From NCBI RefSeq assembly GCF_000338295.1, contig NZ_ANMO01000216.1, positions 186,001 to 250,000 on the forward strand: 64,000 nucleotides of DNA. The letters run 5' to 3'. Below are positions 47,977 to 54,883 of the stretch, piece after piece. Below the pieces are notes generated by a model. It had not been told where the DNA came from, did not search any database, and worked only from the letters and a program-made list of their open reading frames with translations. Numbering within the stretch: position 1 is the stretch's first letter; every line of letters starts with the position of its first letter. A program made the translations under genes and the position numbers. This DNA is from Rhodopirellula europaea 6C (GTDB taxonomy: Bacteria; Planctomycetota; Planctomycetia; Pirellulales; Pirellulaceae).

Positions 47977-49021
47977 ACTAGGTGCTCCAAAACGCCTCGT
48001 TGATTCTTCCCTTGGAACAATGGTGCGTCGGTAACCATTGCCCCTGTGGCCCTTGTTTCGCTCTCCGTTCTCATCCACACGCTCTCAACGAAAATCTCGT
48101 TGGGAACCAATCTGTTCACGGTGGGTCGTGCTTCGATTGATGGTGGGTGAGGTTGTCAAACGCTGGGTCTGGGCCTGCCGGCTCGCGTCCTGCTGAACGC
48201 TTTCCGATTCGGGATTCTCGCGATGAAAATGTAATGAGTCTGTTCAAACGACTGCATGGGTTTGCAATCGGCGGGAAGAACACAGAAAGCCATCAAGTGA
48301 CACTCGGCCCAGCGTTCCGCAACATCGCACTCGTTTCATTCCCCACGAGTCATCCTGACACGTGGTTCATGCAATACGATTTGTTGGTGCGGAACGATCG
48401 GCTGAGATCGCCCGTTGGCAGTGCTAGGAATCACCTGTGCAATCGTGGTCCGTCGTCATGACGAACCCTTCCCGCGGCGGTGAGACACCGAAGCACCGTT
48501 TCCCAGAATTCCCCCCTGGGTGTCCGGGAGCGTTTCAGCCGAAGCCAAACTGCTCCCTTCCGAGACATAGTGTCGAGTAAATCCGGGTCAACTCTTTAAT
48601 GTGATTCATCGCGAACAATCACTATCAGCGAATCGACTGCTGGAATCACGTGTTTTCCGTGTCAACATCAATCAACATTCGCAAAAAAACTTTCCCAAAT
48701 CTTTTTGATTGGATGCCGGGGATAGCGGTTTGGTTCCCCAGGCCCACCCGAGTTGGGCATTGATGGACATCGTCTGCGGCGGAATCATCGTGCGAGCCGC
48801 CAGGACCGCGTTTGCGTGCAGTCAGGCCGCTCCGGTGAAGTTCGATTGAGGCTAGCAACTCCGATTGCGCATGCGGCTTTGGTTGTGCTCATGTGGCATG
48901 CGGCTCAAACTGCTCGAAACCGACGCTGATGCGACCGCAATGGATTTTGTGCCGGTCAGTCCGCCATCCAGCTCGCTCCGCCTGTCATTGCCACTTCTGT
49001 CATCGCCGCTTCGATTCTGCC
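47977..49021. other. About 1 kb without a supported gene
   Basis: The longest frames here (plus strand 48147-48461; minus strand 48646-48858 and 48852-49037) have no RBS, no recognisable motif and atypical composition, so none is annotated. A 6-bp hairpin (caacga-aaatc-tcgttg at ~48088-48104) is too weak to classify. The region between 48460 and 48900 shows no repeat or tRNA. It may contain promoters for moaC and for the HTH/receiver gene (reading left), or an RNA that cannot be seen by eye. Confidence 0.45.
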
Positions 49022-49549
49022 ATGAAACCCGATCCACGCTCGACTCATTTCAACGCCGCGGGAGAAGTCCATATGGTCGACGTGACCGGCAAGGACATCA
49101 CCGTCCGTCAGGCAGTTGCCTCGGCGAGGATTCGCATGTCGGCGGATGCAGCCGAATCGATCCGGCGGGGCGACGCCAAAAAGGGTGACGTTTTGGCCGT
49201 GGCAAGGTTGGCGGGAATCGCGGGTGCAAAGTGGACGTCGCATTTGATTCCGTTGTGCCACGCCATTCCGATCGAAGCCGTGTCCATCGACTTTGATTGG
49301 GTGGAGGAATCCGAATCGGATGATGCCGCGGCCGCTTGCCAGACGCTTCGATGCACCGCGACGGCTCGCACGACCGGGAAAACCGGTATCGAAATGGAAA
49401 GTCTGACCGCGGCCAGCACCGCCGCACTGACTGTGTACGACATGCTGAAGTCGGTCGACCGAGCGATGGTCATCGCGCAAGTGCGGCTGGAGTCGAAATC
49501 CGGTGGGAAGAGCGGTGACTTTCGTAGAGGCACAGGCGAGCAAGCTTGA
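49022..49549 (+). CDS. moaC: Cyclic pyranopterin monophosphate synthase MoaC
   Basis: A 175-residue enzyme of molybdenum cofactor biosynthesis that, with the radical SAM enzyme MoaA, converts GTP to cyclic pyranopterin phosphate. Family signatures: VHMVDVTGKDITVRQAVASARI, KGDVLAVARLAGIAGAKWTSHLIPLCHAIPIEAVSIDF (with the catalytic-site HLIPLCH), TARTTGKTGIEMESLTAASTAALTVYDMLKSVDRAM and the C-terminal LESKSGGKSGDF. ATG 49022 gives a start close to the conserved N-terminus; a longer open frame begins at 48893. No other moa genes are in the window. Confidence 0.95.
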   Translation: MKPDPRSTHFNAAGEVHMVDVTGKDITVRQAVASARIRMSADAAESIRRGDAKKGDVLAVARLAGIAGAKWTSHLIPLCHAIPIEAVSIDFDWVEESESDDAAAACQTLRCTATARTTGKTGIEMESLTAASTAALTVYDMLKSVDRAMVIAQVRLESKSGGKSGDFRRGTGEQA

Positions 49550-49648
49550 GATTGCCGCGAGTGAATCGGCAGAATCAAGTTTCAGCTGAGAATTCGAGGT
49601 TGTCCTCGGGGCTTGGCTTCGGTTTAGTCCAGACGGGGGTATTCAGAA

Positions 49649-50842
49649 ATGCTCTCTCGCCTGATGATTGACGGTTTTCTGTTCTTGTCTAGTTTCACTG
49701 GTCGCGTCATGGATCGGTCTGTGGTCCCTCCCTCTTCGAAATCCACCGTCTCCAAGCGAACGGCCGATGCCGACTCATCCATCGCTTCGGCGGATGCAGT
49801 CTCCAGTGCGCATGAAACGTCCGGTGAAGTCAGTCCGCTTCGATCGATCTATGCACCGATTGTGGAATCTTTAGCGGCCGTCGACGCTCGTCTGCACCGT
49901 GAATTGCAATCTCGCTACGAAGCCTTGGTGCCTGTTCTACGACACGGAACGCAATTGGGCGGAAAACGTTTGCGTCCGGCGCTGTTGCTGCTTTCGGGTG
50001 CCGCGATGCACGCCGACCGGACGGCGAAAAATCCATTGACGACGGAAGAATTGGCGACGACCGAAGATCACGTCGTGATGGCAACGGTTGTCGAAATGGT
50101 TCACACGGCGACGCTGATCCACGACGACGTTTTGGACAAAGCCGCGACGCGTCGGCACGTCCCGACCATCAACGCTCGTTGGAACGACGACACCAGCATT
50201 CTGCTGGGGGATTATCTGTTTGCTCAGAGTTTCTATCTTGCCGCGACACTGCCTTCGACGTTGGCGTGCCGTTTGGTTGGCCAAGCGGCTCAAAAGGTTT
50301 GTGAGGGCGAACTGCGGCAGGTGCTCGGTCGCGATTGGCTGGACATCGACGAGGAGACCTATCTAGACATCATTCGCGGTAAAACGGCCGAGCTGACTCG
50401 TGTGTCCTGTCAAATTGGTGCGGATCTCAGCGGCGGCGATGAAGGCCAAGTCGAAGCGTTCGCTCGGTTTGGCAACGATCTGGGCATCGCCTTTCAAATC
50501 GCGGACGACTTCCTTGACTTGTGGGGTGACGATGACGACGTGGGCAAAACGTTGGGAACCGATCTGCAGCAGGGCAAGATCACTTTGCCATTGATCCGGT
50601 TGCTGCGTCACGAAGACACCACGGTCGCGACCGCTGCGTTGGATGCGTTGCGATTGCCGCCGGAAGATCGGCTAGCGCGAGTGATGCCGTTGCTGCGAAA
50701 GAGCGACGCGGCGGATTACACCCGCAAAGTGGCGGAATCCTATCGCCGAAGTGCCATCGAAGCGATCAGCGGATTCGCTCCTTCGTCGGCCTTGGAGTCT
50801 TTGAAGACGATCGCCGATTTCGCGGTCGATCGAAAGTTCTAG
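49649..50842 (+). CDS. Polyprenyl (octaprenyl-type) diphosphate synthase
   Basis: A 397-residue trans-isoprenyl diphosphate synthase, all-alpha, that elongates allylic diphosphates with isopentenyl diphosphate for quinone side chains. Conserved blocks: LGGKRLRPALLLLSGAAMH, first Asp-rich motif in VHTATLIHDDVLDKAATRRHVPTINARW (DDVLD), ILLGDYLFAQSF, GKTAELTRVSCQIGADLSG and second Asp-rich motif in GIAFQIADDFLDLWGDDDDVGKTLGTDLQQGKITLPLI (DDFLD). The first ~85 residues are non-conserved; ATG 49709 is an alternative start. Chain length cannot be assigned from residues seen. It lies 99 bp downstream of moaC on the same strand. Confidence 0.94.
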   Translation: MLSRLMIDGFLFLSSFTGRVMDRSVVPPSSKSTVSKRTADADSSIASADAVSSAHETSGEVSPLRSIYAPIVESLAAVDARLHRELQSRYEALVPVLRHGTQLGGKRLRPALLLLSGAAMHADRTAKNPLTTEELATTEDHVVMATVVEMVHTATLIHDDVLDKAATRRHVPTINARWNDDTSILLGDYLFAQSFYLAATLPSTLACRLVGQAAQKVCEGELRQVLGRDWLDIDEETYLDIIRGKTAELTRVSCQIGADLSGGDEGQVEAFARFGNDLGIAFQIADDFLDLWGDDDDVGKTLGTDLQQGKITLPLIRLLRHEDTTVATAALDALRLPPEDRLARVMPLLRKSDAADYTRKVAESYRRSAIEAISGFAPSSALESLKTIADFAVDRKF

Positions 50843-51015
50843 ATCACGCCGGGATTTTTTGCGTCGGCCCTACAGGCCACGGACGCCGTTATTCTGCCGC
50901 AGTGTCAGTCTGTCTTGGTGCCAGACAGTGAGATGAGCTTCCGAGTCCGTCGGTTTGAGTGGCTATTGCCGGACTTGGATGTCCGGCTCACCTGGAAAGC
51001 TCGCAGGATGATGCG
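50843..51015. other. Convergent gap with two stem-loops
   Basis: Stems ctgtct-tggtgcc-agacag (50910-50928) and ccggac-ttggat-gtccgg (50969-50986) lie between the polyprenyl synthase and fabF genes. Neither is followed by a T-run. They may act as a bidirectional end region, but that is inference. Confidence 0.4.
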
Positions 51016-52305
51016 TTAGCCGTCGAAGCGACTCAGGCACAGCGTCACGTTTTGGCCGCCAAAGCCAAAGCTGTTGTTCAGTGCGTGCTTGATCTCGGCA
51101 GGACGAGCCTCATTGGGCACGTAGTCCAGATCGCAATCCGGGTCCGGCGTTTCTTGGTTGATTGTCGGTGGCAAAACCGAATCGCGAATCGCCATTAGGC
51201 AGACGATCATCTCCGTCACGCCCGCAGCCGCGATCAGGTGGCCCATCATGCTTTTGGTGCTGCTAACGGGGGTCTGTTCGGCATGCTCGCCAAACACTTC
51301 GCGGCAAGCCTTGGTTTCAACGCGGTCGTTGACTTTGGTGCTGGTGCCGTGAGCGTTGACATAACCGATGTCAGACGGGTTGAGTCCCGCGTCGGCGATT
51401 GCCATTCGCATGGACCCGATACCGCCGTGGCCGTCCGGTGGAATGTCGGTGATGCGATAGGCATCGGCCGTTGTGCCGTAGCCGGCGACTTCGCCGTAGA
51501 TCGTCGCGCCGCGTTTCTTAGCCGATTCGAGTTCTTCCAGCACAACCATGGCGGAGCCTTCGCCCAGCACAAAGCCGTTGCGGCCGGCGTCAAAGGGGCG
51601 GCTGGCTTTGGTTGGATCGTCGTTGCTTTCGCTCAGCGCCGTCAGCAGGTTGAATCCGGTCACGCCGAACGGGTGAATCATGCTGTGGGTTCCGCCCGCC
51701 AACATCGCATCGGCTTCACCGCGACGAATGATTTCGGTGGCTTCGCCAACAGCTTGGCTGCTGGCCGCACATGCGGTGAGGCAGTTGAAGTTAGGGCCTT
51801 GCGCGTTGAAACGAGCGGCGAGGTGAGCCGCGGGCATGTTCGGTTCTTGTTCCAGTTCTTTGGCTGGATCGAGCAGACTCAATCCGGCGGCAATGAACTT
51901 GGTCGGGTCGTAGGTTCCATCGGCAAGTGCCGCGACCATCATTTTGCTGAACGTGTTGAAGTCTTGGTTGCCTTCACCACTGCCCAAATAAACGCCGATC
52001 CGCGTAGGATCCTTGATCGACGACAGAACGCCGCTGTCCTTCATCGCTTGAGTGGCAGCCGCGATCGCGAATTGGGTGTGACGTCCGCGTTGGACGTGTT
52101 TTTCACCGTCTTCAACCGCTTTGGTGATGTCCCAATTTTTGATTTCCGCACTGATGCGAGTGGGGAAACCGCTGGCGTTGAACAGCGTCGTTGGCGCAAC
52201 GCCGCTGCCGCTTTCTTGAAGGCCAGACCAAACGGTGGCGACATCCCAACCCATTGGGTTGATCATACCGATTCCGGTGACGACGACTCGGCGACGCGAC
52301 GACAT
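51016..52305 (-). CDS. fabF: Beta-ketoacyl-ACP synthase II (FabF-type)
   Basis: A 429-residue condensing enzyme that extends acyl-ACP with malonyl-ACP. Catalytic triad: Cys179 (CLTACAASSQAVGEA), His319 (GYVNAHGTSTKVND) and His356 with Lys351 (TKSMMGHLIAAAGVTEM). N-terminal VVVTGIGMINPMGWDVATVW and C-terminal NNSFGFGGQNVTLCLSRF are typical of the KAS I/II family. It begins 6 bp after the stop of the hot-dog dehydratase-like gene and is the last gene of the fabZ-acp-hotdog-fabF set. Whether this is the cell's main or a dedicated elongation system cannot be decided from the window; other fab genes (fabD, fabG, fabH) are absent here. Confidence 0.94.
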   Translation of the reverse strand: MSSRRRVVVTGIGMINPMGWDVATVWSGLQESGSGVAPTTLFNASGFPTRISAEIKNWDITKAVEDGEKHVQRGRHTQFAIAAATQAMKDSGVLSSIKDPTRIGVYLGSGEGNQDFNTFSKMMVAALADGTYDPTKFIAAGLSLLDPAKELEQEPNMPAAHLAARFNAQGPNFNCLTACAASSQAVGEATEIIRRGEADAMLAGGTHSMIHPFGVTGFNLLTALSESNDDPTKASRPFDAGRNGFVLGEGSAMVVLEELESAKKRGATIYGEVAGYGTTADAYRITDIPPDGHGGIGSMRMAIADAGLNPSDIGYVNAHGTSTKVNDRVETKACREVFGEHAEQTPVSSTKSMMGHLIAAAGVTEMIVCLMAIRDSVLPPTINQETPDPDCDLDYVPNEARPAEIKHALNNSFGFGGQNVTLCLSRFDG

Positions 52306-52311
52306 GGACGT

Positions 52312-52818
52312 TTACAGATTTTCGTGAAAGGGAATCGGTTCTCCGTCAGCCGTGACGGCGACGTGAAAGAAGTTCATCATCCGCATCATGGCCAGCAAAT
52401 CGCCAGGATTGAAGAGCGGTCCGTCGATTAAATGGCCTTCCTCGAGGAAGGCAAACATCAAATCAACTTCGGCTTGCAATTCACCATCGCAGTGGCTGGT
52501 ACCGGTGACGGTTGCGCCGCTGTCTTGGGTGCGTTCCAGTTTGACATGGTACTGCAACGAATCGCCAGGTCGCGCCGGTGCATAGTACTTGGCACTGCCG
52601 ACCTTGGCCAAAACGACCCGTTTGGTAAATCCAAATTTCTCGTGCACCAGGATCCCGCCCAGTTGAGCGAGACCCTCGATGATGAGAGTTGGCGGAAGCA
52701 TCGTGTAGCCGAGGCAGTAATCGTCAACGACCTCTTCGTCCAACGCGACGTTCTTCACGCCGGACGCATGAGAACCGCTCACAAATTCGGTGAAGCGATC
52801 CACCCAAAACCATCGCAT
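52312..52818 (-). CDS. FabA/FabZ-like hot-dog protein lacking the catalytic His
   Basis: A 168-residue hot-dog-fold protein. Its first 50 residues align without gaps to the FabZ product encoded 450 bases upstream (M-DRxTE..., ..LxxNEE/LDEE.., D33-x34...E48). In FabZ residue 34 is His in DHFPRFPVMPGVMMLEAL; here the matching segment is DYCLGYTMLPPTLIIEGL, with Tyr34 and the Glu48 retained. The remainder (LGGILVHEKFGFTKRVVLAKVGSAKYYAPARPGDSLQYHVKLERT) keeps the fold signature. It may be a non-catalytic partner, a thioesterase-like or an altered dehydratase. ATG 52818 matches the FabZ start; the product continues 6 bp before fabF. Confidence 0.85.
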   Translation of the reverse strand: MRWFWVDRFTEFVSGSHASGVKNVALDEEVVDDYCLGYTMLPPTLIIEGLAQLGGILVHEKFGFTKRVVLAKVGSAKYYAPARPGDSLQYHVKLERTQDSGATVTGTSHCDGELQAEVDLMFAFLEEGHLIDGPLFNPGDLLAMMRMMNFFHVAVTADGEPIPFHENL

Positions 52819-52849
52819 GGCAGGCTGCCTTCGGTTGTTACGCGGATGC

Positions 52850-53239
52850 TTACTGGTTGACTTTGCTGTCGACGTAATTGCACAAGTCGCCAACGGTCAA
52901 CAAGTTGCCGAAGTCTTGAACCCGTGGGTTTTCTTGGAATTTCGACAAGTCGGCCCAAGGCATCCGTTTCTTCAGTTCGGCCATTCCGTCGGCGGTGACA
53001 ACACCGTCTTGAACGTATTGGCTGTTCGTCAGAATGTCTTCCGGCGACAATTCTTCGCGAGGGATTTGGATGTCGAAAGCTTTTTCGAGCTTGAACACGA
53101 TGTCCAAGAAGTCGATTGATTCGGCACCGAGATCGCCCACCAAAGTGGCATCGCGAGTGGTTTCGTCGTCATCGACACCCAATGCGTCAACGAGAGCTTC
53201 TTGGACCTTGGTGAAAATTTCGTCTTCTGAGAGCGCCAT
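52850..53239 (-). CDS. Acyl carrier protein with long insertion
   Basis: A 129-residue ACP; standard ACPs have about 75-80 residues. Ser41 in LGAESIDFLDIVFKLE is the 4'-phosphopantetheine site (DSL replaced by ESI). Helices I-III run through residue ~65 (FDIQIPREELSPEDI). The final ACP helix pattern (LTVGDLCNYVDSKV, residues 114-127) appears only after about 45 extra residues (TNSQYVQDGVVTADGMAELKKRMPWADLSKFQENPRVQDF region, 71-110). It is acidic as expected. Located between fabZ and the FabZ-like paralogue, so it is probably the carrier for this fatty-acid module. Confidence 0.92.
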   Translation of the reverse strand: MALSEDEIFTKVQEALVDALGVDDDETTRDATLVGDLGAESIDFLDIVFKLEKAFDIQIPREELSPEDILTNSQYVQDGVVTADGMAELKKRMPWADLSKFQENPRVQDFGNLLTVGDLCNYVDSKVNQ

Positions 53240-53265
53240 CGTGCGTTCCTAATCCTAAGTGTGTT

Positions 53266-53799
53266 TCAAACAGAGTGAGGGGTCATGGTCGGCGATATGT
53301 TCTCGCCGGGACGACGCAGGGCCATCGCGGCGGGTGAGTCGCTGAACAAGGAAAAAAATTGCTCGCGAGAGAGTCTTTGAACGTCCGCGTCGGTACCAAG
53401 ATGTTCTGGGTCGCCACTAGAGCAGCTCTCGAGGACCAAGCGAGCCGAAACAGTCGTTCGGTCGCCTTTGCGGGCTTTGGCTTTGACAATCGTCAACGCA
53501 CCGTCGCGTTTGAATATCTCCGCTTCCACTGTCAGCGTCTCACCAGGCGATAAAAAATCACCAAACTTGACGCTTTTGGCTTCGCGAAGAAGTACCAAGG
53601 CAGAATCAAAATCAGGCGACATTCGGATCAACCACACGGCGGCTTGGTGCAATGCTTCGAGCATCATCACGCCGGGCATGACGGGGAACCGCGGGAAATG
53701 GTCGGCTAAGTATTCTTCGTTTGCCGCCAAAGTTCGTTCGCCGACCAAGCGTTGGCCGGGTGTCAGTTCGGTAATTCGGTCGATTTGGCGGTATTTCAT
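53266..53799 (-). CDS. fabZ: 3-hydroxyacyl-ACP dehydratase FabZ
   Basis: A 177-residue hot-dog dehydratase that converts 3-hydroxyacyl-ACP to trans-2-enoyl-ACP. Active-site His34 and Glu48 are in DHFPRFPVMPGVMMLEALHQA, the FabZ signature. The downstream half (LREAKSVKFGDFLSPGETLTVEAEIFKRDGALTIVKAKARKGDRTTVSARLVLE) completes the fold; the last ~50 residues (GTDADVQRLSREQFFSLFSDSPAAMALRRPGENISP) are a C-terminal extension. ATG 53799 gives MKYRQIDRITEL; a longer start at 53850 is possible. First gene of the fabZ-acp-hotdog-fabF set. Confidence 0.93.
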   Translation of the reverse strand: MKYRQIDRITELTPGQRLVGERTLAANEEYLADHFPRFPVMPGVMMLEALHQAAVWLIRMSPDFDSALVLLREAKSVKFGDFLSPGETLTVEAEIFKRDGALTIVKAKARKGDRTTVSARLVLESCSSGDPEHLGTDADVQRLSREQFFSLFSDSPAAMALRRPGENISPTMTPHSV

Positions 53800-53899
53800 G
53801 CCGCGTAACTTAGTACCCCGCCCAAAACGCCTCAACCATAGAATCGGCACAGAATTGCACCGAAGCGGTCGAATTGGGCAAATTCTACCCAGCGGAGGC

Positions 53900-54838
53900 T
53901 CACATTCGGGTGCTGGTGCCCTTCGTCAGAGCCATGAAGGCTGATTCCAGGTCGAGTTCTTCCTCGGCGAAACGCTTCAGGCCGATGCCGTTTTCAATCA
54001 GCAGTTTGGGCAATTCACTGTAATCGTCCGTGTCGCTATTGAGGATCACCCGAACGGCGTCATCACCCGGCTGAGTCGATTGGACCAATGGATGGCCCTG
54101 GAAAAGCTCCGCGATTCGGGACATCTGTTCGCGTTGGCTTGGCTGAATGATCAACACGGTGTGTTCGCGGACCATCCGGATGACTTCGGTGACGCGAGCG
54201 TTCTGCTTGAGTTCACCGCGGTCGATGATTCCGACCTTGTTACAAACGTCAGCCAATTCCGGCAGGATGTGACTGCTGACGATGACGGTCTTGCCCATTT
54301 CGCCTAGACGACGCAGCAGGTTCCGCATCTCAATCCGAGCTCGCGGGTCGAGTCCCGAAAGTGGCTCGTCGAGCAGCAGGACTTGAGGATCGTGCAGCAG
54401 CGTTCGCGCCAGCCCAAGGCGTTGGGTTTGTCCGCGAGAAAGCGTGTTGGCGTAGGCGTCCCGTTTGAAGTCCAAATCGACGACTTCCAGCATTTCGTTA
54501 ACGCGTTTGCGTCGATCGGTGCCACCGATCCGGTACGAAGCGGCGAAGAATTCGAGGTACTCGACCACGGTCATGTCGTCGTACACGCCAAAGAAGTCGG
54601 GCATGTAGCCGACCAACCGGCGAATTTCCTTGGGCTGCGTGTGGACGCTGTGGCCGCACACGTAAGCTTCGCCCCAGCTGGGTTCCAGCAGCGTGGCGAT
54701 GATCCGCATCGTCGTCGTTTTGCCAGCTCCATTGGGGCCGATGAAACCGAACAGGTCGCCCGCTTCCAGGTCCAAATCAATGGCGCGGATCGCGAATGCG
54801 TCGCCGTATTTTTTCGTCAGGTCAACTGTCTTGATCAC
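53900..54838 (-). CDS. ABC-2-type transporter ATP-binding protein
   Basis: A 312-residue ABC ATPase. Walker A FIGPNGAGKTTTMR, Q-loop MPDFFGVYDDMTVVEYLEFF, signature LSRGQTQRLGLARTLL, Walker B VLLLDEPLSGLDPRARIEMR, and SSHILPELADVCNKVGIIDRG for the H-loop. The GLDP form and C-terminal ~90-residue domain (VIRMVREHTVLIIQPS...) are typical of ABC-2 export/Nod-type ATPases. It follows the large membrane protein gene by 45 bp and precedes fabZ by 100 bp, all on the minus strand. The matching ABC-2 permease is not recognised in this cluster; the 780-residue neighbour has only about three TM segments. Confidence 0.93.
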   Translation of the reverse strand: MIKTVDLTKKYGDAFAIRAIDLDLEAGDLFGFIGPNGAGKTTTMRIIATLLEPSWGEAYVCGHSVHTQPKEIRRLVGYMPDFFGVYDDMTVVEYLEFFAASYRIGGTDRRKRVNEMLEVVDLDFKRDAYANTLSRGQTQRLGLARTLLHDPQVLLLDEPLSGLDPRARIEMRNLLRRLGEMGKTVIVSSHILPELADVCNKVGIIDRGELKQNARVTEVIRMVREHTVLIIQPSQREQMSRIAELFQGHPLVQSTQPGDDAVRVILNSDTDDYSELPKLLIENGIGLKRFAEEELDLESAFMALTKGTSTRM

Positions 54839-54883
54839 GAGCCGGCACGATGCAGAACAAGGGAAACAAACGGGGGAATTCGA

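Noticed and set aside
48147-48461. Possible 104-residue (or 76-residue from 48234) gene
   Set aside because: No ribosome-binding site, no recognisable motif and codon use unlike the neighbouring genes.
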